Under the pieces are notes generated by a model, which made no database searches, was not told where the DNA came from, and saw only the letters and a list, made by a program, of their open reading frames with translations. Position numbers and translations under genes: made by a program. From the NCBI RefSeq assembly GCF_024609765.1, contig NZ_JANFDG010000001.1, positions 124,001 to 188,000 of the forward strand: DNA of 64,000 bases, in the 5' to 3' direction. Positions 16,906 through 27,588 of this stretch are shown here, piece after piece (position 1 is the stretch's first letter; each line of letters starts with the position of its first letter). Source of the stretch: Shinella pollutisoli. Its GTDB lineage: Bacteria; Pseudomonadota; Alphaproteobacteria; Rhizobiales; Rhizobiaceae.

Positions 16906-17994
16906 ATGAACGCGATGCCCGACCTTTCCCTCTACCGCCATCTCGACGAGATGGCGCCGTGGAACGACCGCCTCCAGGTGCTGGAGGTGACCGGCGTGAT
17001 CGACGAGGCGCCGGACGTGAAGACCTTCACCTTCCGCTCCGACGCGCAGACCTGGTTCCGCTACCGGCCCGGCCAGTTCGTGACGCTGGAGCTGCCGACG
17101 GCGGACGGTCCGCTGATGCGCACCTACACGCTCTCGTCCTCGCCCTCGCGGCCCTTCTCGCTCTCGGTGACGGTGAAGGCGCAGCCGGGCAGCGTCGGCA
17201 CGCGCTGGATGTTCGACAATCTCGTGCGGGGCTCGCGCATCCGCGCGCGCGGCCCCGCCGGCGACTTCTCCCACCACAACCATCCGGCCTCGAAATATCT
17301 CTTCATCTCGGCCGGCTCCGGCGTGACGCCGATGATGTCGATGCTGCGCTGGTTCAACGACTGCGCGCCCTGGACCGACGTCGCCTTCATCAACTGCGCG
17401 CGCCGGCCGGAGGAGATCATCTTCCGCAAGGAGCTGGAGCTGCTCGGCGGCAAGATGCCGGGCCTGTCGCTCGGCTTCATGATCGAGGAGCGCTCCAGCC
17501 GGGAAAGCTGGTTCGGCCACATGGGCCGCATCGACGCCGTGCGCCTGCCGCTGCTCTCTCCGGATTTCCACGAGCGGGAGGTGTTCTGCTGCGGGCCGGA
17601 GCCCTTCATGCGCGCGGTGCGCAGCATGCTGGAATCGGCCGGCTTCGACATGGCGCATTACCATCAGGAGAGTTTTGGCGCGCCGCCCGTCGAGACGCCT
17701 CCTGCCGCCGTGCCGGATCAGGCGGATGCGGCGGCCATGGCGATCCGCTTTTCGGATTCGGGCGTCGAAGGGCGGTGCCTTCCCGGCCAGACGGTGCTGC
17801 AGGCCGCGCGCGCCAACGGCGTGCGCATCTCGGCGGCCTGCGAATTCGGCCTGTGCGGCACCTGCCGCGTCAGGAAAGTCTCCGGCGAGGTGGAGATGAG
17901 CCACAACGGCGGCATCCTCGACGAGGAGATCGCCGAGGGCTACATCCTCGCCTGCTGCTCGAAGCCGCTGTCGCCGCTGGAAATAGAGGCGTGA
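16906..17994 (+). CDS. gbcB: Ferredoxin reductase, GbcB-like partner of the Rieske oxygenase
   Basis: A 362-residue electron-transfer protein. Residues ~18-125 form the FAD domain (R-T-Y-T-L-S-S-S-P motif near residue 73), ~130-245 the NAD domain (S-A-G-S-G-V-T-P-M near residue 137 and C-C-G-P-E-P-F-M near residue 226). Residues ~280-362 form a plant-type [2Fe-2S] ferredoxin with C-E-F-G-L-C-G-T-C and a distal C-C near the end. It passes electrons from NAD(P)H to the oxygenase encoded just upstream. Order and domain layout match GbcB. The ribosome site GGGAGC lies before the ATG. A strong hairpin after the stop ends the operon. Confidence 0.85.
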   Translation: MNAMPDLSLYRHLDEMAPWNDRLQVLEVTGVIDEAPDVKTFTFRSDAQTWFRYRPGQFVTLELPTADGPLMRTYTLSSSPSRPFSLSVTVKAQPGSVGTRWMFDNLVRGSRIRARGPAGDFSHHNHPASKYLFISAGSGVTPMMSMLRWFNDCAPWTDVAFINCARRPEEIIFRKELELLGGKMPGLSLGFMIEERSSRESWFGHMGRIDAVRLPLLSPDFHEREVFCCGPEPFMRAVRSMLESAGFDMAHYHQESFGAPPVETPPAAVPDQADAAAMAIRFSDSGVEGRCLPGQTVLQAARANGVRISAACEFGLCGTCRVRKVSGEVEMSHNGGILDEEIAEGYILACCSKPLSPLEIEA

Positions 17995-18001
17995 GGAGAG
18001 A

Positions 18002-18031
18002 CGCCGCGCGAAAGAGGAAATCCGCGCGGCG
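18002..18031. terminator. Bidirectional hairpin after gbcB-like gene
   Basis: CGCCGCGCG (18002-18010) pairs perfectly with CGCGCGGCG (18023-18031) across a 12-base loop, in the 46-base gap between the converging gbcB-like gene and the DUF3597 gene. It lacks a U tract. Confidence 0.5.
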
Positions 18032-18040
18032 CCGTCGATA

Positions 18041-18481
18041 TCAATCGAGCAGGTCGGCCGGCACCTTGCCGCCGTTTTCCGAGAGCTTGCGGATCACCTG
18101 CTTGTGCAGCCACACGTTCATGGTGGCGGAGTCGGACGTGTCGCCGGTGTAGCCGAGCTCGGCGGCGAGCTCCTTGCGGGCGCCGAGGCTGCTGTCGAGC
18201 TTCAGCGCCTTCATCAGGTCGACGATGGAATGTTTCCAGTCGAGCTTCTGGCCGCTCGCCTTGACCGCCGCATCGAGGATCGCGGCGACATCGACCGCAG
18301 AGGCCGCGGCACCGCCGGTATTGGCGGACTTGGCTTCGGCGGCCGGCGCAGCGGCTTCAGCCTTCTTTTCCGTCACGGGGGTCACGGGCGTCGCCGCGGC
18401 GGCTTCCCCTGCTTCCGCGCTCGCCGGCGCCGCCTTGGCCTGCCCGAAGATGGCATTCTTGATCGAAGAGAAAATTCCCAT
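18041..18481 (-). CDS. DUF3597-family protein
   Basis: A 146-residue protein. The N terminus M-G-I-F-S-S-I-K-N-A-I-F-G is an amphipathic helix, followed by ~50 residues of Ala/Pro/Glu/Lys low-complexity linker. Residues ~65-146 form the DUF3597 domain (V-D-V-A-A-I-L-D, L-D-W-K-H-S-I-V-D-L-M-K-A-L, then R-K-E-L-A-A-E-L-G-Y). The domain resembles small peptidoglycan- or osmotic-stress associated helical modules, but function is unknown. GGGAG lies before the ATG. It stands alone, downstream of macB on the same strand, with a hairpin between. Confidence 0.8.
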   Translation of the reverse strand: MGIFSSIKNAIFGQAKAAPASAEAGEAAAATPVTPVTEKKAEAAAPAAEAKSANTGGAAASAVDVAAILDAAVKASGQKLDWKHSIVDLMKALKLDSSLGARKELAAELGYTGDTSDSATMNVWLHKQVIRKLSENGGKVPADLLD

Positions 18482-18543
18482 TCCGTTACTCCCTGTTTCT
18501 ATCCGGCCGGCAGCAGATCGCAGAGCCGCCGTCCCACTATGCT

Positions 18544-18570
18544 AGGCCCTGTCCATGATGAACAGGGCCT
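18544..18570 (-). terminator. Hairpin downstream of macB
   Basis: AGGCCCTGT and ACAGGGCCT form a perfect 9-bp stem with a 9-base loop, 33 bases after the macB stop. There is no U tract on the minus strand, so termination is suggested rather than certain. Confidence 0.4.
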
Positions 18571-18602
18571 GAATGCTTTAACTGGAAGAAGAAAAGGCAA
18601 AA

Positions 18603-20537
18603 TCAATCCGCGCCCAGCGCCACGGCCGGCTCGAGATGCGAGGCGTGCCGCGCCGGCAGGTAGCCGAAGACGAGGCCGGTCAGGAAGGCGCAGGCGAAGG
18701 CGAGCGCCACCGGCCCCGGCGTGAAGCTCACCGGCAGGCCGAAGGCGCCGGCCGCAGCACCGACGCCGAGCCCGAGCACGACGCCGATCGCCCCGCCGAT
18801 CGCCGAGACGACCAGCGCCTCTATGATGAACTGCACGAGGATGTCGCGCCGGCGCGCGCCGGTCGCCATGCGCACGCCGATCTCGCGGGTGCGCTCGCGC
18901 ACGCTGACCAGCATGATGTTCATCACCCCGATGCCGCCGACGAGCAGCGAGATCGCCGCGACGGAGCCGAGGAAGACCTTCATCGTGTTGGAGGTCTCGG
19001 TGAAGGCCTCGCGCACCGAGGACATGTTGGTGATCTGCGTGTCCTGCTTCTTGTGGCGCTCGTCGAGCAGCGCCTGGATCGCATCCTGCGTCGCGTCGAT
19101 CGCCGCGGCGTCCTGCACCTGCACGGTGATGGTGCGCACGTTGCGCTGGCCGAAAAGGCGCATGCTGCCGGTCGAGAGCGGCACGAGGATCGTGTCGTCC
19201 TGGTCGTTGCCGCCGGCACTCGCCCCCATCTCCGCCATCACGCCGATCACCTGGAAGGGGATCTTGTTGACGAGCACGTAGCGGCCGAGCGGGTTCTGGC
19301 CGTCGGCGAAGAGCGTCTTCGCCACCGTCTGGCCGAGCACGGCGACGGGCGCGTAACCCTCCATGTCCGCGGCGTTGATGAACTCGCCCGAGGCCACGCT
19401 CCACGATTTCGCCTGCGGGAACTGCGGCACCGTGCCGTTGGCCGTCGTCTGGTAGTCGACGTTGCCGTAGCGCAGCGTCACCGTCGATGTCATCTCCGGC
19501 ACCGCGAAGGCGACGTTCGGCAGTTCGAGGATCGCGTCCGCATCGGCCGGGATCAGCGACACCGGCATGCTGCCCCCGCCACGGAAATTCGCCATGCTGG
19601 GCCGCACGAGCAGCAGGTCGGAGCCCATGGCGGAGATGCGGTCGAGCACGGAATTCTGCGCGCCCGTGCCGATCGCCAGCATCGCCACCACCGAGCCGAC
19701 GCCGATGACGATGCCGAGCAGCGTCAGCACCGTGCGGAAGAAATTGGCATAGAGAGCGCGCAGCGCCATGCGGACGGCCTCGGAGACGTCGGCGATGGCC
19801 GCCGCCGCTCCCTCCGCGCCGGCCTGCTTCGGCTGCACCGTCTCGGCGGCACGCGCCTTGCGCCGGTCGGAGAGGATGCGGCCGTCGCGGATCTCGATCA
19901 GCCGGTCGGCCTCCTCGGCGACCTCGCGCGAGTGGGTGATGAGGATGACGGTGTGGCCCTCGCGATGCATGCGACGGAGCAGCGCCATCACCTCCTCGCC
20001 GCTCTGGCTGTCGAGCGCGCCGGTCGGCTCGTCGGCAAGGATGACGCGGCCGCCGTTCATCAGCGCGCGGGCGATCGAGACGCGCTGCTGCTGGCCGCCG
20101 GAAAGCTGGTTGGGGCGGTGGTCGAGCCGGTCGCCGAGCTTCAGCGAGGACAAGAGCGCCTCGGCCCGCTCCTGCCGGTCGCGCGCCGACATGCCGGCAT
20201 AGACGGCCGGCACCTCGACGTTCTCGCGGGCGCTTGCCGTCGGGATGAGGTTGTAGCTCTGGAAGACGAAGCCGAAGGTGCGCCGTCTCAGCGCCGCGAG
20301 CTCGTCGTTGTCGAAGTCCGCGACCGGCTCGCCGTCGATCAGGTATTCCCCGCTCGTCGGCCGGTCGAGACAGCCGAGGATGTTCATCAGCGTCGACTTG
20401 CCCGAACCGGACTGGCCGATGATCGCCACGAACTCGCCGGCCTCGATGTCGAGCGAGATGTCGTGCAGCACCTCGACGGCGAAACCGTCGTTGAAGAAGG
20501 TCTTGGTGACGTTCTTGAGCGAGATCAGGGCGGGCAT
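18603..20537 (-). CDS. macB: MacB-type ABC exporter, ATPase-permease
   Basis: A 644-residue inner-membrane ABC exporter. Residues ~5-230 are the ATPase: Walker A G-Q-S-G-S-G-K-S near residue 43, signature L-S-G-G-Q-Q-Q-R near residue 145, Walker [10 protein letters not shown] membrane helix near 270-295, a large periplasmic MacB_PCD domain (~300-500) and three C-terminal helices (FtsX domain, [15 protein letters not shown]) complete the MacB plan. With MacA and an outer-membrane TolC, MacB exports macrolides, toxins or siderophores. ATG 20537 lies 10 bases after the macA stop. Substrate here is unknown; no outer-membrane channel gene is adjacent. Confidence 0.9.
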   Translation of the reverse strand: MPALISLKNVTKTFFNDGFAVEVLHDISLDIEAGEFVAIIGQSGSGKSTLMNILGCLDRPTSGEYLIDGEPVADFDNDELAALRRRTFGFVFQSYNLIPTASARENVEVPAVYAGMSARDRQERAEALLSSLKLGDRLDHRPNQLSGGQQQRVSIARALMNGGRVILADEPTGALDSQSGEEVMALLRRMHREGHTVILITHSREVAEEADRLIEIRDGRILSDRRKARAAETVQPKQAGAEGAAAAIADVSEAVRMALRALYANFFRTVLTLLGIVIGVGSVVAMLAIGTGAQNSVLDRISAMGSDLLLVRPSMANFRGGGSMPVSLIPADADAILELPNVAFAVPEMTSTVTLRYGNVDYQTTANGTVPQFPQAKSWSVASGEFINAADMEGYAPVAVLGQTVAKTLFADGQNPLGRYVLVNKIPFQVIGVMAEMGASAGGNDQDDTILVPLSTGSMRLFGQRNVRTITVQVQDAAAIDATQDAIQALLDERHKKQDTQITNMSSVREAFTETSNTMKVFLGSVAAISLLVGGIGVMNIMLVSVRERTREIGVRMATGARRRDILVQFIIEALVVSAIGGAIGVVLGLGVGAAAGAFGLPVSFTPGPVALAFACAFLTGLVFGYLPARHASHLEPAVALGAD

Positions 20538-20547
20538 CGGCGTCACC

Positions 20548-21828
20548 TCAGAACATCGGCGGCATGCGCATGCCGCGCTGCGAGCGGTCGGAGCGACCGG
20601 ACGATCCCGAGCCTTCGGAGCCGGCATTGACGACGACGCGCTCGCCCTCCTCGAGACCGCTCACGATCTCGGTGCTGACGCGGTTGCGGATGCCGGGCTC
20701 GACGCTGCGGGTCTCGGTCTTGCCGGTGGCGGTGACGACCGTCACCTCCGCCTGCCGCTTGCCGCCCTCGCCGCGCGTCATCTGCACGGCGCCGGTCGGC
20801 ACCAGGAGCACGTCGCGCGCCGCCTCCTCGACGAAGAACACCTGCGCGCTCATCGACATCATCAGCTCGCCGTCCGGGTTCGGCACGTCGAAGAGGGCGT
20901 TGTAGAGCACGACGTTGTTTTCCGTCGTCGGCAGCGGCTGGATCTGGCGCAGCGTTCCGGTGAAACGCTTGCCGGGCTGGCCGAGCAGGGTGAAATAGGC
21001 GTCCATGCCGACCTCGAGCTTGCCGACGTCGGCCTCGGAGACCTCCGCGCGCACGGTCATCGTCGAGAGGTCGGCGATGGTGACGATGGTCGGCGCGGTC
21101 TGGCTGGCGTTCAGCGTCTGGCCTTCCTTGGCCGGATTGTCGGCGATGGTGCCGGCCATCGGCGCGTAGATCTTGGTATAGCCGAGGTCGACCTCGTCGC
21201 CGGCAAGCGTCGCCTGCTGCTTGCGGATCTGCGCCTCGACCGCCTGTACATCCGCCGCGGCGGCGGCGAGATCGGCCTCCGCCTGGTCGAGCGTCGCCTT
21301 CGAGGCGGTGTTGCCGGCGACAAGGTTCCTCTGGCGCTCGAGATTCGCCTGCTTGAAGGCGAGCTGCGCCTTCTTCGAGGCAAGCTGGGCTTCGAGATAG
21401 GCGAGCTCCGCCCGGTTGATCTCCATGCGGTTCTCGATGGTCGCCGGATCGATCTCGGCGATCAGGTCGCCGCGCTCCACCCGGTCGCCGATCGCCACAT
21501 GCAGCGCCTTCAGCTGGCCGGAGACCTGTGCGCCGGCGTCGACGGACTTCACCGCCTCCAGCATGCCGACGGCGGTGACGGCGTTCTCGATGTCGCCGCG
21601 CGTGACCGGCTGGGTGAGGAGCGTGGCGGTCGCGGGTGCGGGGGAATAGACCGTCCAGCCGTACCAGGCCGCACCGGCCAGCACGCCGACGACCGGCAGC
21701 CAGAACCACAGCCGCGAGCGGCGCTTGCGGCGTACCGGCGGCGCGGCGACGGGGATGAACGTCACGTTGGAGGAGCTTTCGCCCGGCGCGGGCGTTTCGT
21801 TCCTTGCGGTTCCGGCTGCTTTCTTCAT
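20548..21828 (-). CDS. macA: MacA-type periplasmic adaptor of the MacAB exporter
   Basis: A 426-residue membrane-fusion protein. After a disordered N terminus (~1-32) with an R-R-K-R-R-S-R-basic stretch, one membrane anchor spans ~40-62. A split biotinyl-lipoyl domain (D-A-G-A-Q-V-S-G-Q near residue 100 and [12 protein letters not shown]) brackets a long coiled-coil (Glu/Ala/Lys/Gln-rich, ~145-225), then beta-barrel and membrane-proximal domains follow; the C terminus is Gly/Ser/Arg-rich. ATG 21828 is used; ATG 21870 is an alternative adding 14 residues but has no ribosome site. A sigma70-like promoter lies ~90 bases upstream. It joins MacB to a TolC-type channel. Confidence 0.9.
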   Translation of the reverse strand: MKKAAGTARNETPAPGESSSNVTFIPVAAPPVRRKRRSRLWFWLPVVGVLAGAAWYGWTVYSPAPATATLLTQPVTRGDIENAVTAVGMLEAVKSVDAGAQVSGQLKALHVAIGDRVERGDLIAEIDPATIENRMEINRAELAYLEAQLASKKAQLAFKQANLERQRNLVAGNTASKATLDQAEADLAAAAADVQAVEAQIRKQQATLAGDEVDLGYTKIYAPMAGTIADNPAKEGQTLNASQTAPTIVTIADLSTMTVRAEVSEADVGKLEVGMDAYFTLLGQPGKRFTGTLRQIQPLPTTENNVVLYNALFDVPNPDGELMMSMSAQVFFVEEAARDVLLVPTGAVQMTRGEGGKRQAEVTVVTATGKTETRSVEPGIRNRVSTEIVSGLEEGERVVVNAGSEGSGSSGRSDRSQRGMRMPPMF

Positions 21829-21914
21829 CGGCGTTCCGTCCGTTCCTGCCGCGCCTCCGGCGGCCTCCATTCACAGATGGCACTACGAGACCCCGCGGAG
21901 AAGCCGTTGGGATC

Positions 21915-21944
21915 ATTATATTTTCGTAATGTTCTGCGGGTGAA
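21915..21944 (-). promoter_or_regulatory. Predicted sigma70 promoter of macAB
   Basis: On the minus strand TTCACC (21939-21944), an 18-base spacer and a consensus TATAAT (21915-21920) lie 87 bases before the macA ATG. The AT-rich -10 stands out from the GC-rich surroundings. Confidence 0.5.
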
Positions 21945-21959
21945 CGTGACGGATTGCCG

Positions 21960-21987
21960 CTGAACGGGCGCTGAACACCCCGTTCAG
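21960..21987 (-). terminator. Hairpin overlapping the DUF779 stop codon
   Basis: CTGAACGGG (21960-21968) and CCCGTTCAG (21979-21987) form a perfect 9-bp stem that includes the stop codon of the DUF779 gene. It separates the aldehyde dehydrogenase operon from the macAB promoter. No U tract. Confidence 0.4.
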
Positions 21988-22334
21988 GGAACGTTGCAGA
22001 CCGTGGAGCGGGTGAGGAAGCGCTTCTCGCGGCCGTTGTCGAGCGAGAACATGCCGCCGCGGCCGGGCACGACGTCGATCACGAGGTCGGTGTGCTTCCA
22101 GGCCTCGTATTGCGAGGCGCTGATATAGACCGGGGTGTCGCCGATCGTGCCGAGCAGTACGTCGCGGTCGCCGACGATGAAATCGCCGCGCGGATAGCAC
22201 ATCGGCGAGGAGCCGTCGCAACAGCCGCCCGACTGGTGGAACAGCACCGGCCCGTGATCGGCGATGATCTCGTCGAGAAGCGCAATCGCCTCCGGCGTCG
22301 CGGAGACCTTCCCGAGGGAAACCTTGTCGTCCAT
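21984..22334 (-). CDS. DUF779-family protein
   Basis: A 116-residue protein of the DUF779 family, usually encoded directly after an NAD aldehyde dehydrogenase. Conserved blocks are visible: H-Q-S-G-G-C-C-D-G-S-S-P-M-C near residue 33, with three cysteines that could bind metal, and S-x-x-Q-Y-E-A-W near residue 74, followed by D-V-V-P-G-R-G-G-M-F-S-L. It starts 61 bases after the aldehyde dehydrogenase stop with a GGAGGAGGA ribosome site. Family function is not established; constant pairing suggests an accessory to the dehydrogenase. A hairpin lies in the gap, possibly adjusting expression relative to the enzyme. Confidence 0.85.
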   Translation of the reverse strand: MDDKVSLGKVSATPEAIALLDEIIADHGPVLFHQSGGCCDGSSPMCYPRGDFIVGDRDVLLGTIGDTPVYISASQYEAWKHTDLVIDVVPGRGGMFSLDNGREKRFLTRSTVCNVP

Positions 22335-22356
22335 GACATCCTCCTCCCCGATGGAA

Positions 22357-22383
22357 ACGGCGGCGGGATCGCCCCGCCGCCGT
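22357..22383 (-). other. Intercistronic hairpin between aldehyde dehydrogenase and DUF779 genes
   Basis: ACGGCGGCGGG (22357-22367) and CCCGCCGCCGT (22373-22383) form a perfect 11-bp stem with a 5-base loop, 12 bases after the aldehyde dehydrogenase stop. This may lower or stabilise the downstream part of the transcript. Confidence 0.5.
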
Positions 22384-22395
22384 CCGTTCGCGATC

Positions 22396-23913
<1,518 letters not shown>

Positions 23914-24020
23914 GTCTTCCTCCCAGAAAGCGGCGCCGCTCCATTGCGGCGCGTCGGCAGTGAGTGTCCCCCGCCTTTCCCGGGATGTCAGCCCGCCGCC
24001 CGAAGATCGCCGGGCCGGCC

Positions 24021-24038
24021 TGTCGCAAACCTGCGACA
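24021..24038 (-). promoter_or_regulatory. Candidate activator site upstream of the aldehyde dehydrogenase gene
   Basis: TGTCGCA-N4-TGCGACA is a perfect 7+7 dyad 108 bases upstream of the aldehyde dehydrogenase ATG. Between it and the ATG the minus strand has GGGACACTCACTGCC, with the GG-N10-GC spacing of a sigma54 promoter but a poor -24 element. Dyads with GC-rich TGTCGC arms are common upstream sites of AcoR-type activators. Confidence 0.45.
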
Positions 24039-24056
24039 CTGTGCGCTGCAAAAATC

Positions 24057-25025
24057 CTAGTCGGCGCCGCGCAGGCCGAATCTCGCGAGCTTGCGGTGCA
24101 GGGTGGCACGCGAGACGCCGAGCCTGCGGGCGGCCGCGCTGACATTGCCGCCCGAGGCCGCGAGCGCGCGTTCGAGGATCGCCCGCTCGGCCTGGCGGAG
24201 GTCGTCGACGTAGCCCGACTCGCCGCCGAGCAGGCGGGCGGCCGGCAGGGGCCGCGCCAGCGTCTCCGGCGTCAGGCCGAAGGCGAGGCGCGCCGAGCGC
24301 GTCGCACCGATGACGAGATCGTCGCCGTCGACGGCAAGAAGCGCGTTCGGCATCCGCTCGGCGGTCGGCGCGACGACGATGCGGGCGTCCGGAAAGGCAA
24401 GCCGGAAATTCTCCGCCTCGATGCGGCGCACCGCGTCGCCGACGGCGATGGCGATCAGGTTGACGAAGCCTTCCGTCAGGTCCGCCCGGCAGGAGGAGAC
24501 GTCGAGGGCCGCGGCGAGGTTACCCTCGTGGTCGTAGATCGGGGCGGTGGTGCAGGACAGAAGCGTGTTGCGCGTGAAGAAATGCTGGTCGCGGTCGATC
24601 GTCAGCGCACGCTGCTCGGCAAGGCAGGTGCCGATGCCGTTCGTGCCCTCGCTCTTCTCGCTCCAGACCGTGCCGGTCCACAGGCCCCATTCCCGGAACG
24701 TCTCGTCGTCGGCGACGGCTCCCCGGCGCTCGACCGGCACGCCGTCGCGGTCGGCGAGGAGCACGCAGCAGCCGGTGCCGCCGACGGCGAGATAGAGCCG
24801 GTCGAGGCTCGACTGGGCCGCGCGGACGAGCGGCTCGATGCGCTGGCGCGCCTCCGTCAGCTCGGACTGGGTCAGGCGCCGCGGCGGGCTGCGTTCGGTC
24901 GGGTCGAGGCTGTAGAGCGCCGCCGAGCGCTGCCAGGAGGCGACGAGGGCGGAGCGCGCGGCACCATCCGCCTCGATGGCGGCGTGGATCCTGTCGGCAT
25001 GTCGAGCAAATGCGGATGCACTCAT
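24057..25025 (-). CDS. GAF-Fis regulator (AcoR-like, without AAA+ domain)
   Basis: A 322-residue transcription factor. Residues ~55-210 form a GAF-like sensor, with [10 protein letters not shown] near residue 128 as in the AcoR family, and C-T-T-A-P-I-Y-D near residue 158. Residues ~275-320 form a Fis-type helix-turn-helix ([27 protein letters not shown]). AcoR proteins are ~650 residues with a central AAA+ ATPase containing the G-A-F-T-G-A loop that contacts sigma54; none is present here. It probably regulates the aldehyde dehydrogenase gene 143 bases downstream. Without AAA+ it cannot activate sigma54 by the standard mechanism. Confidence 0.8.
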   Translation of the reverse strand: MSASAFARHADRIHAAIEADGAARSALVASWQRSAALYSLDPTERSPPRRLTQSELTEARQRIEPLVRAAQSSLDRLYLAVGGTGCCVLLADRDGVPVERRGAVADDETFREWGLWTGTVWSEKSEGTNGIGTCLAEQRALTIDRDQHFFTRNTLLSCTTAPIYDHEGNLAAALDVSSCRADLTEGFVNLIAIAVGDAVRRIEAENFRLAFPDARIVVAPTAERMPNALLAVDGDDLVIGATRSARLAFGLTPETLARPLPAARLLGGESGYVDDLRQAERAILERALAASGGNVSAAARRLGVSRATLHRKLARFGLRGAD

Positions 25026-25233
25026 CGGCTCCTCCCGAGCTTGCTCCCCGCGCCCCGCCGGACCATCGTCCGTTCCTCCCGGGGCGCCGCCGCGCATGCC
25101 GTTTCGCATGCGGAAAGCGCGGCTCCGAAGAGATACACATTCCGCACCCGCTCGAAAAGGCCGGCCCGTTGGCTGCCCGGAAATATAACGCCGCAGGCCG
25201 ACCCTGTACAGCGCGCCCCACCCGCCTGCGACC

Positions 25234-27204
25234 TTAGGCCCCGCTCCGCGCGAAGGCGAGCGCCGGCAGGGGGACGACGGAGGTTCCTCCAGCCTTCCAG
25301 GTGAGGTCGCAGAAATCGGCGTCCGCCGGCGCGTAGCCGATCGGCAGGTCGAGCAGCAGCGCCTTGATCGCCGCCAGGTCCCCCGCCTCGCAGGCCGATT
25401 CCAGCGCGGCGAGCCGTCCCTGCAGCGTCGCCCACGGCAGGGCCTGCTCCATCGCGGTCAGGATGCGCGGATGCTGCGTCGGCATGGCGCCGCCGCCGAC
25501 CAGCAGTTCCTCGTAGAGCTTCTCGCCCGGGCGCAGGTCGGTGAAGACGATCTCGATCTCGCCGGCCTCCAGCGGCCGGCCGTTCGGACGCTCTCCCGCG
25601 AGCACCGGGTTCAACCCGCTGAGGCGCACCATCTTCATGGCGAGGTCGGCGATCCGCACAGGCTCGCCCATGTCGAGCACGAAGACGTCGCCGCCGCGCG
25701 CCATCGCACCCGCCTGGATGACGAGCTGGGCGGCCTCGGGAATGGTCATGAAATAGCGGTTGATCTCGGGATGCGTGACCGTCACCGGCCCGCCGGCGGC
25801 GATCTGCCGGCGGAACAGCGGGATCACCGAGCCGGAGGAGCCGAGCACGTTGCCGAAGCGGACCATCGAGAAGCGGGTACCCTTCTGCTCGCCGGCAAGC
25901 GCCTGGCAGACGAGCTCCGCCATGCGCTTGGCCGCGCCCATGACGTTGGTCGGCCGCACCGCCTTGTCGGTGGAGATCAGGATGAAGGCCTGCACGCCGG
26001 CGGCCACCGCCGCGCGGGCGGCGGCGAGCGTGCCGAAGACGTTGTTGCGGATACCCTCGACGACGTTCTGCTCGACCAGCGGCACATGCTTGTAGGCGGC
26101 GGCGTGATAGACCGTGTCCACCGCGAAGCGGCGCAGGATCGCCTCCATCCGCCCATGGTCGCGCACCGAGCCGACGAGCGGCGCGATCTCGACCCGAAGG
26201 CCCGCCCGGCCGGCCGTCTGGCGCAGTTCCTGGTCGATCGTGTAGAGGCCGAATTCCGAGATGTCCATGAGCAGCAGCCGGACCGGGCCGAGATGCAGGA
26301 TCTGCCGGCTGAGCTCGCTGCCGATGGAGCCGCCGGCGCCGGTGACGAGCACGGTCTTGCCGCGGATATCGGCGTCGAGCAGGTCCTGGCGCGGCGGCAC
26401 GGGATCGCGGCCGAGCAGATCCTCGATCGACACGTCGGCGATCTCGCTGATCTTCGCCCTGCCCGACACGAGATCGGCCATGCCGGGGATGGTCTGGATC
26501 TGGAGGGGAAGGGTCTCCAGCCTCCGGAGGATCGCCGCCCTCTGGCCGGGGCTGGCGCTCGGCATGGCGAGCAGCACGCTCTGCGCACCGTAGGTCTCGA
26601 TGATCCACGGCAACCGGTCCGGCGAATGGACGGGGATGGCGCCGACCACCGTGCCCTGCAGCAGCGGGGAATCGTCGACGAAGGCGACCGGCGCGTATTC
26701 CGGCCCCTCGCGCAGGGAGGAGAGCACCTGCCGCCCGGATTCGCCGGCGCCGTAGATCACCACCCGCGTCTTGCGGCGCGACTCGCGGCTGAGGAAGAGC
26801 GCGCGCACCGCAAAGCGCACCCCGCCGATCAGCATCAGCGCGATCGGCACGTAGATCGCCGGCACGGAGCGGGGGATCGGCAGGCCGGCGAAGAAGATCG
26901 CCAGTTGCAGGACCGAGGCCGAGGCCGCGATGCCGAGGAAGACCGTCGGCAGCGCCCGAAGGCCGATGAAGCGGATGAGGATGCGGTAGAAGCCGAGGCG
27001 GGCGAACACGAGCAGGCTGACGGGCACCAGCACGAGGAGCGCGTACCAGACGCGGTGATTGCCGATGAAGTCGAAACTGTCGAGCCGCAGGATCATCGCC
27101 GTGAAGAAGCTGAGGGCGACGAGGACGGAATCCAGCAATACCTGGACGAGGCGCTTCTGCCAGCGCCGCAACTTGAACATCGTGGAAAGAAACCGATAAA
27201 TCAT
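25234..27204 (-). CDS. Membrane nucleoside-diphosphate-sugar epimerase/dehydratase (CapD/WbpM-like)
   Basis: A 656-residue membrane enzyme for polysaccharide biosynthesis. Residues ~15-125 hold four transmembrane helices; ~140-260 form a first Rossmann fold (V-I-Y-G-A-G-E-S-G near residue 152). Residues ~290-580 form the catalytic SDR domain with T-G-A-G-G-S-I-G-S-E near residue 296 and the active-site block H-A-A-A-Y-K-H-V-P-L near residue 376, followed by S-T-D-K-A. In WbpM/PglF-like enzymes this domain performs C4/C6 dehydration of UDP-GlcNAc. A TDKA instead of TDKA-Tyr active site is usual for this class. No glycosyltransferases or other polysaccharide genes flank it, so it is an isolated member. 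Start is the ATG 27204 before the first helix. Confidence 0.85.
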   Translation of the reverse strand: MIYRFLSTMFKLRRWQKRLVQVLLDSVLVALSFFTAMILRLDSFDFIGNHRVWYALLVLVPVSLLVFARLGFYRILIRFIGLRALPTVFLGIAASASVLQLAIFFAGLPIPRSVPAIYVPIALMLIGGVRFAVRALFLSRESRRKTRVVIYGAGESGRQVLSSLREGPEYAPVAFVDDSPLLQGTVVGAIPVHSPDRLPWIIETYGAQSVLLAMPSASPGQRAAILRRLETLPLQIQTIPGMADLVSGRAKISEIADVSIEDLLGRDPVPPRQDLLDADIRGKTVLVTGAGGSIGSELSRQILHLGPVRLLLMDISEFGLYTIDQELRQTAGRAGLRVEIAPLVGSVRDHGRMEAILRRFAVDTVYHAAAYKHVPLVEQNVVEGIRNNVFGTLAAARAAVAAGVQAFILISTDKAVRPTNVMGAAKRMAELVCQALAGEQKGTRFSMVRFGNVLGSSGSVIPLFRRQIAAGGPVTVTHPEINRYFMTIPEAAQLVIQAGAMARGGDVFVLDMGEPVRIADLAMKMVRLSGLNPVLAGERPNGRPLEAGEIEIVFTDLRPGEKLYEELLVGGGAMPTQHPRILTAMEQALPWATLQGRLAALESACEAGDLAAIKALLLDLPIGYAPADADFCDLTWKAGGTSVVPLPALAFARSGA

Positions 27205-27588
27205 TTCCGCGCCTTCACAAACATCGACGGCACCAAGGAAGATCGCGCCGGCTTCCCGCATGAATACTGTCGGGATGTGCGGAACCTGCCTGACGGTGAT
27301 CCGGTGCTGTCGAATTACGCTGCGCTTTGAGCATTGGCCGGATGCCCTTGCGGGACGGTCCGGTAAAAATTTCCGTATAAAGCATTGCAGGCGGGCAAAA
27401 GCCCGGCCGATATATCGCCTGGAAGTCGAAGAAGCGGGAAACCCCCGATCCCCGAGACTTCTTTTATTACATCTCCGCCGGTTTTACCAGATATGGGACA
27501 GTCGAAACGGCATCGGTGTGCCGTTTAACTTCCCTTAGCGTTAATGGCGGGGCGGATGCCGGGCAGGAAACACGTTGACGGGCCGTCG
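27205..27588. other. Intergenic region between the epimerase and DMT genes
   Basis: A 384-base gap on one strand holds the leader of the epimerase gene. It contains a perfect 8-bp hairpin (AAACGGCA 27505-27512, TGCCGTTT 27519-27526), likely the end of the DMT gene transcript or an operator, and an AT-rich stretch near 27360-27385 that could be a promoter. I see no convincing gene. Confidence 0.4.

Noticed and set aside
18560-18571. GAACAGGGCCTG shared with the LysR operator at 58541-58552
   Set aside because: A 12-base match inside a simple hairpin after macB; without the surrounding dyad it is probably coincidence.
18636-20630. A 664-codon open frame opposite macB
   Set aside because: Low-complexity His/Arg/Asp composition; the minus strand encodes a complete MacB with all ABC motifs.
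22029-22070. Possible tRNA or small RNA in GC-rich gaps
   Set aside because: I looked for tRNA cloverleaf blocks (GGTTCGA-type T loop with acceptor stem) across the gaps and found none convincing.
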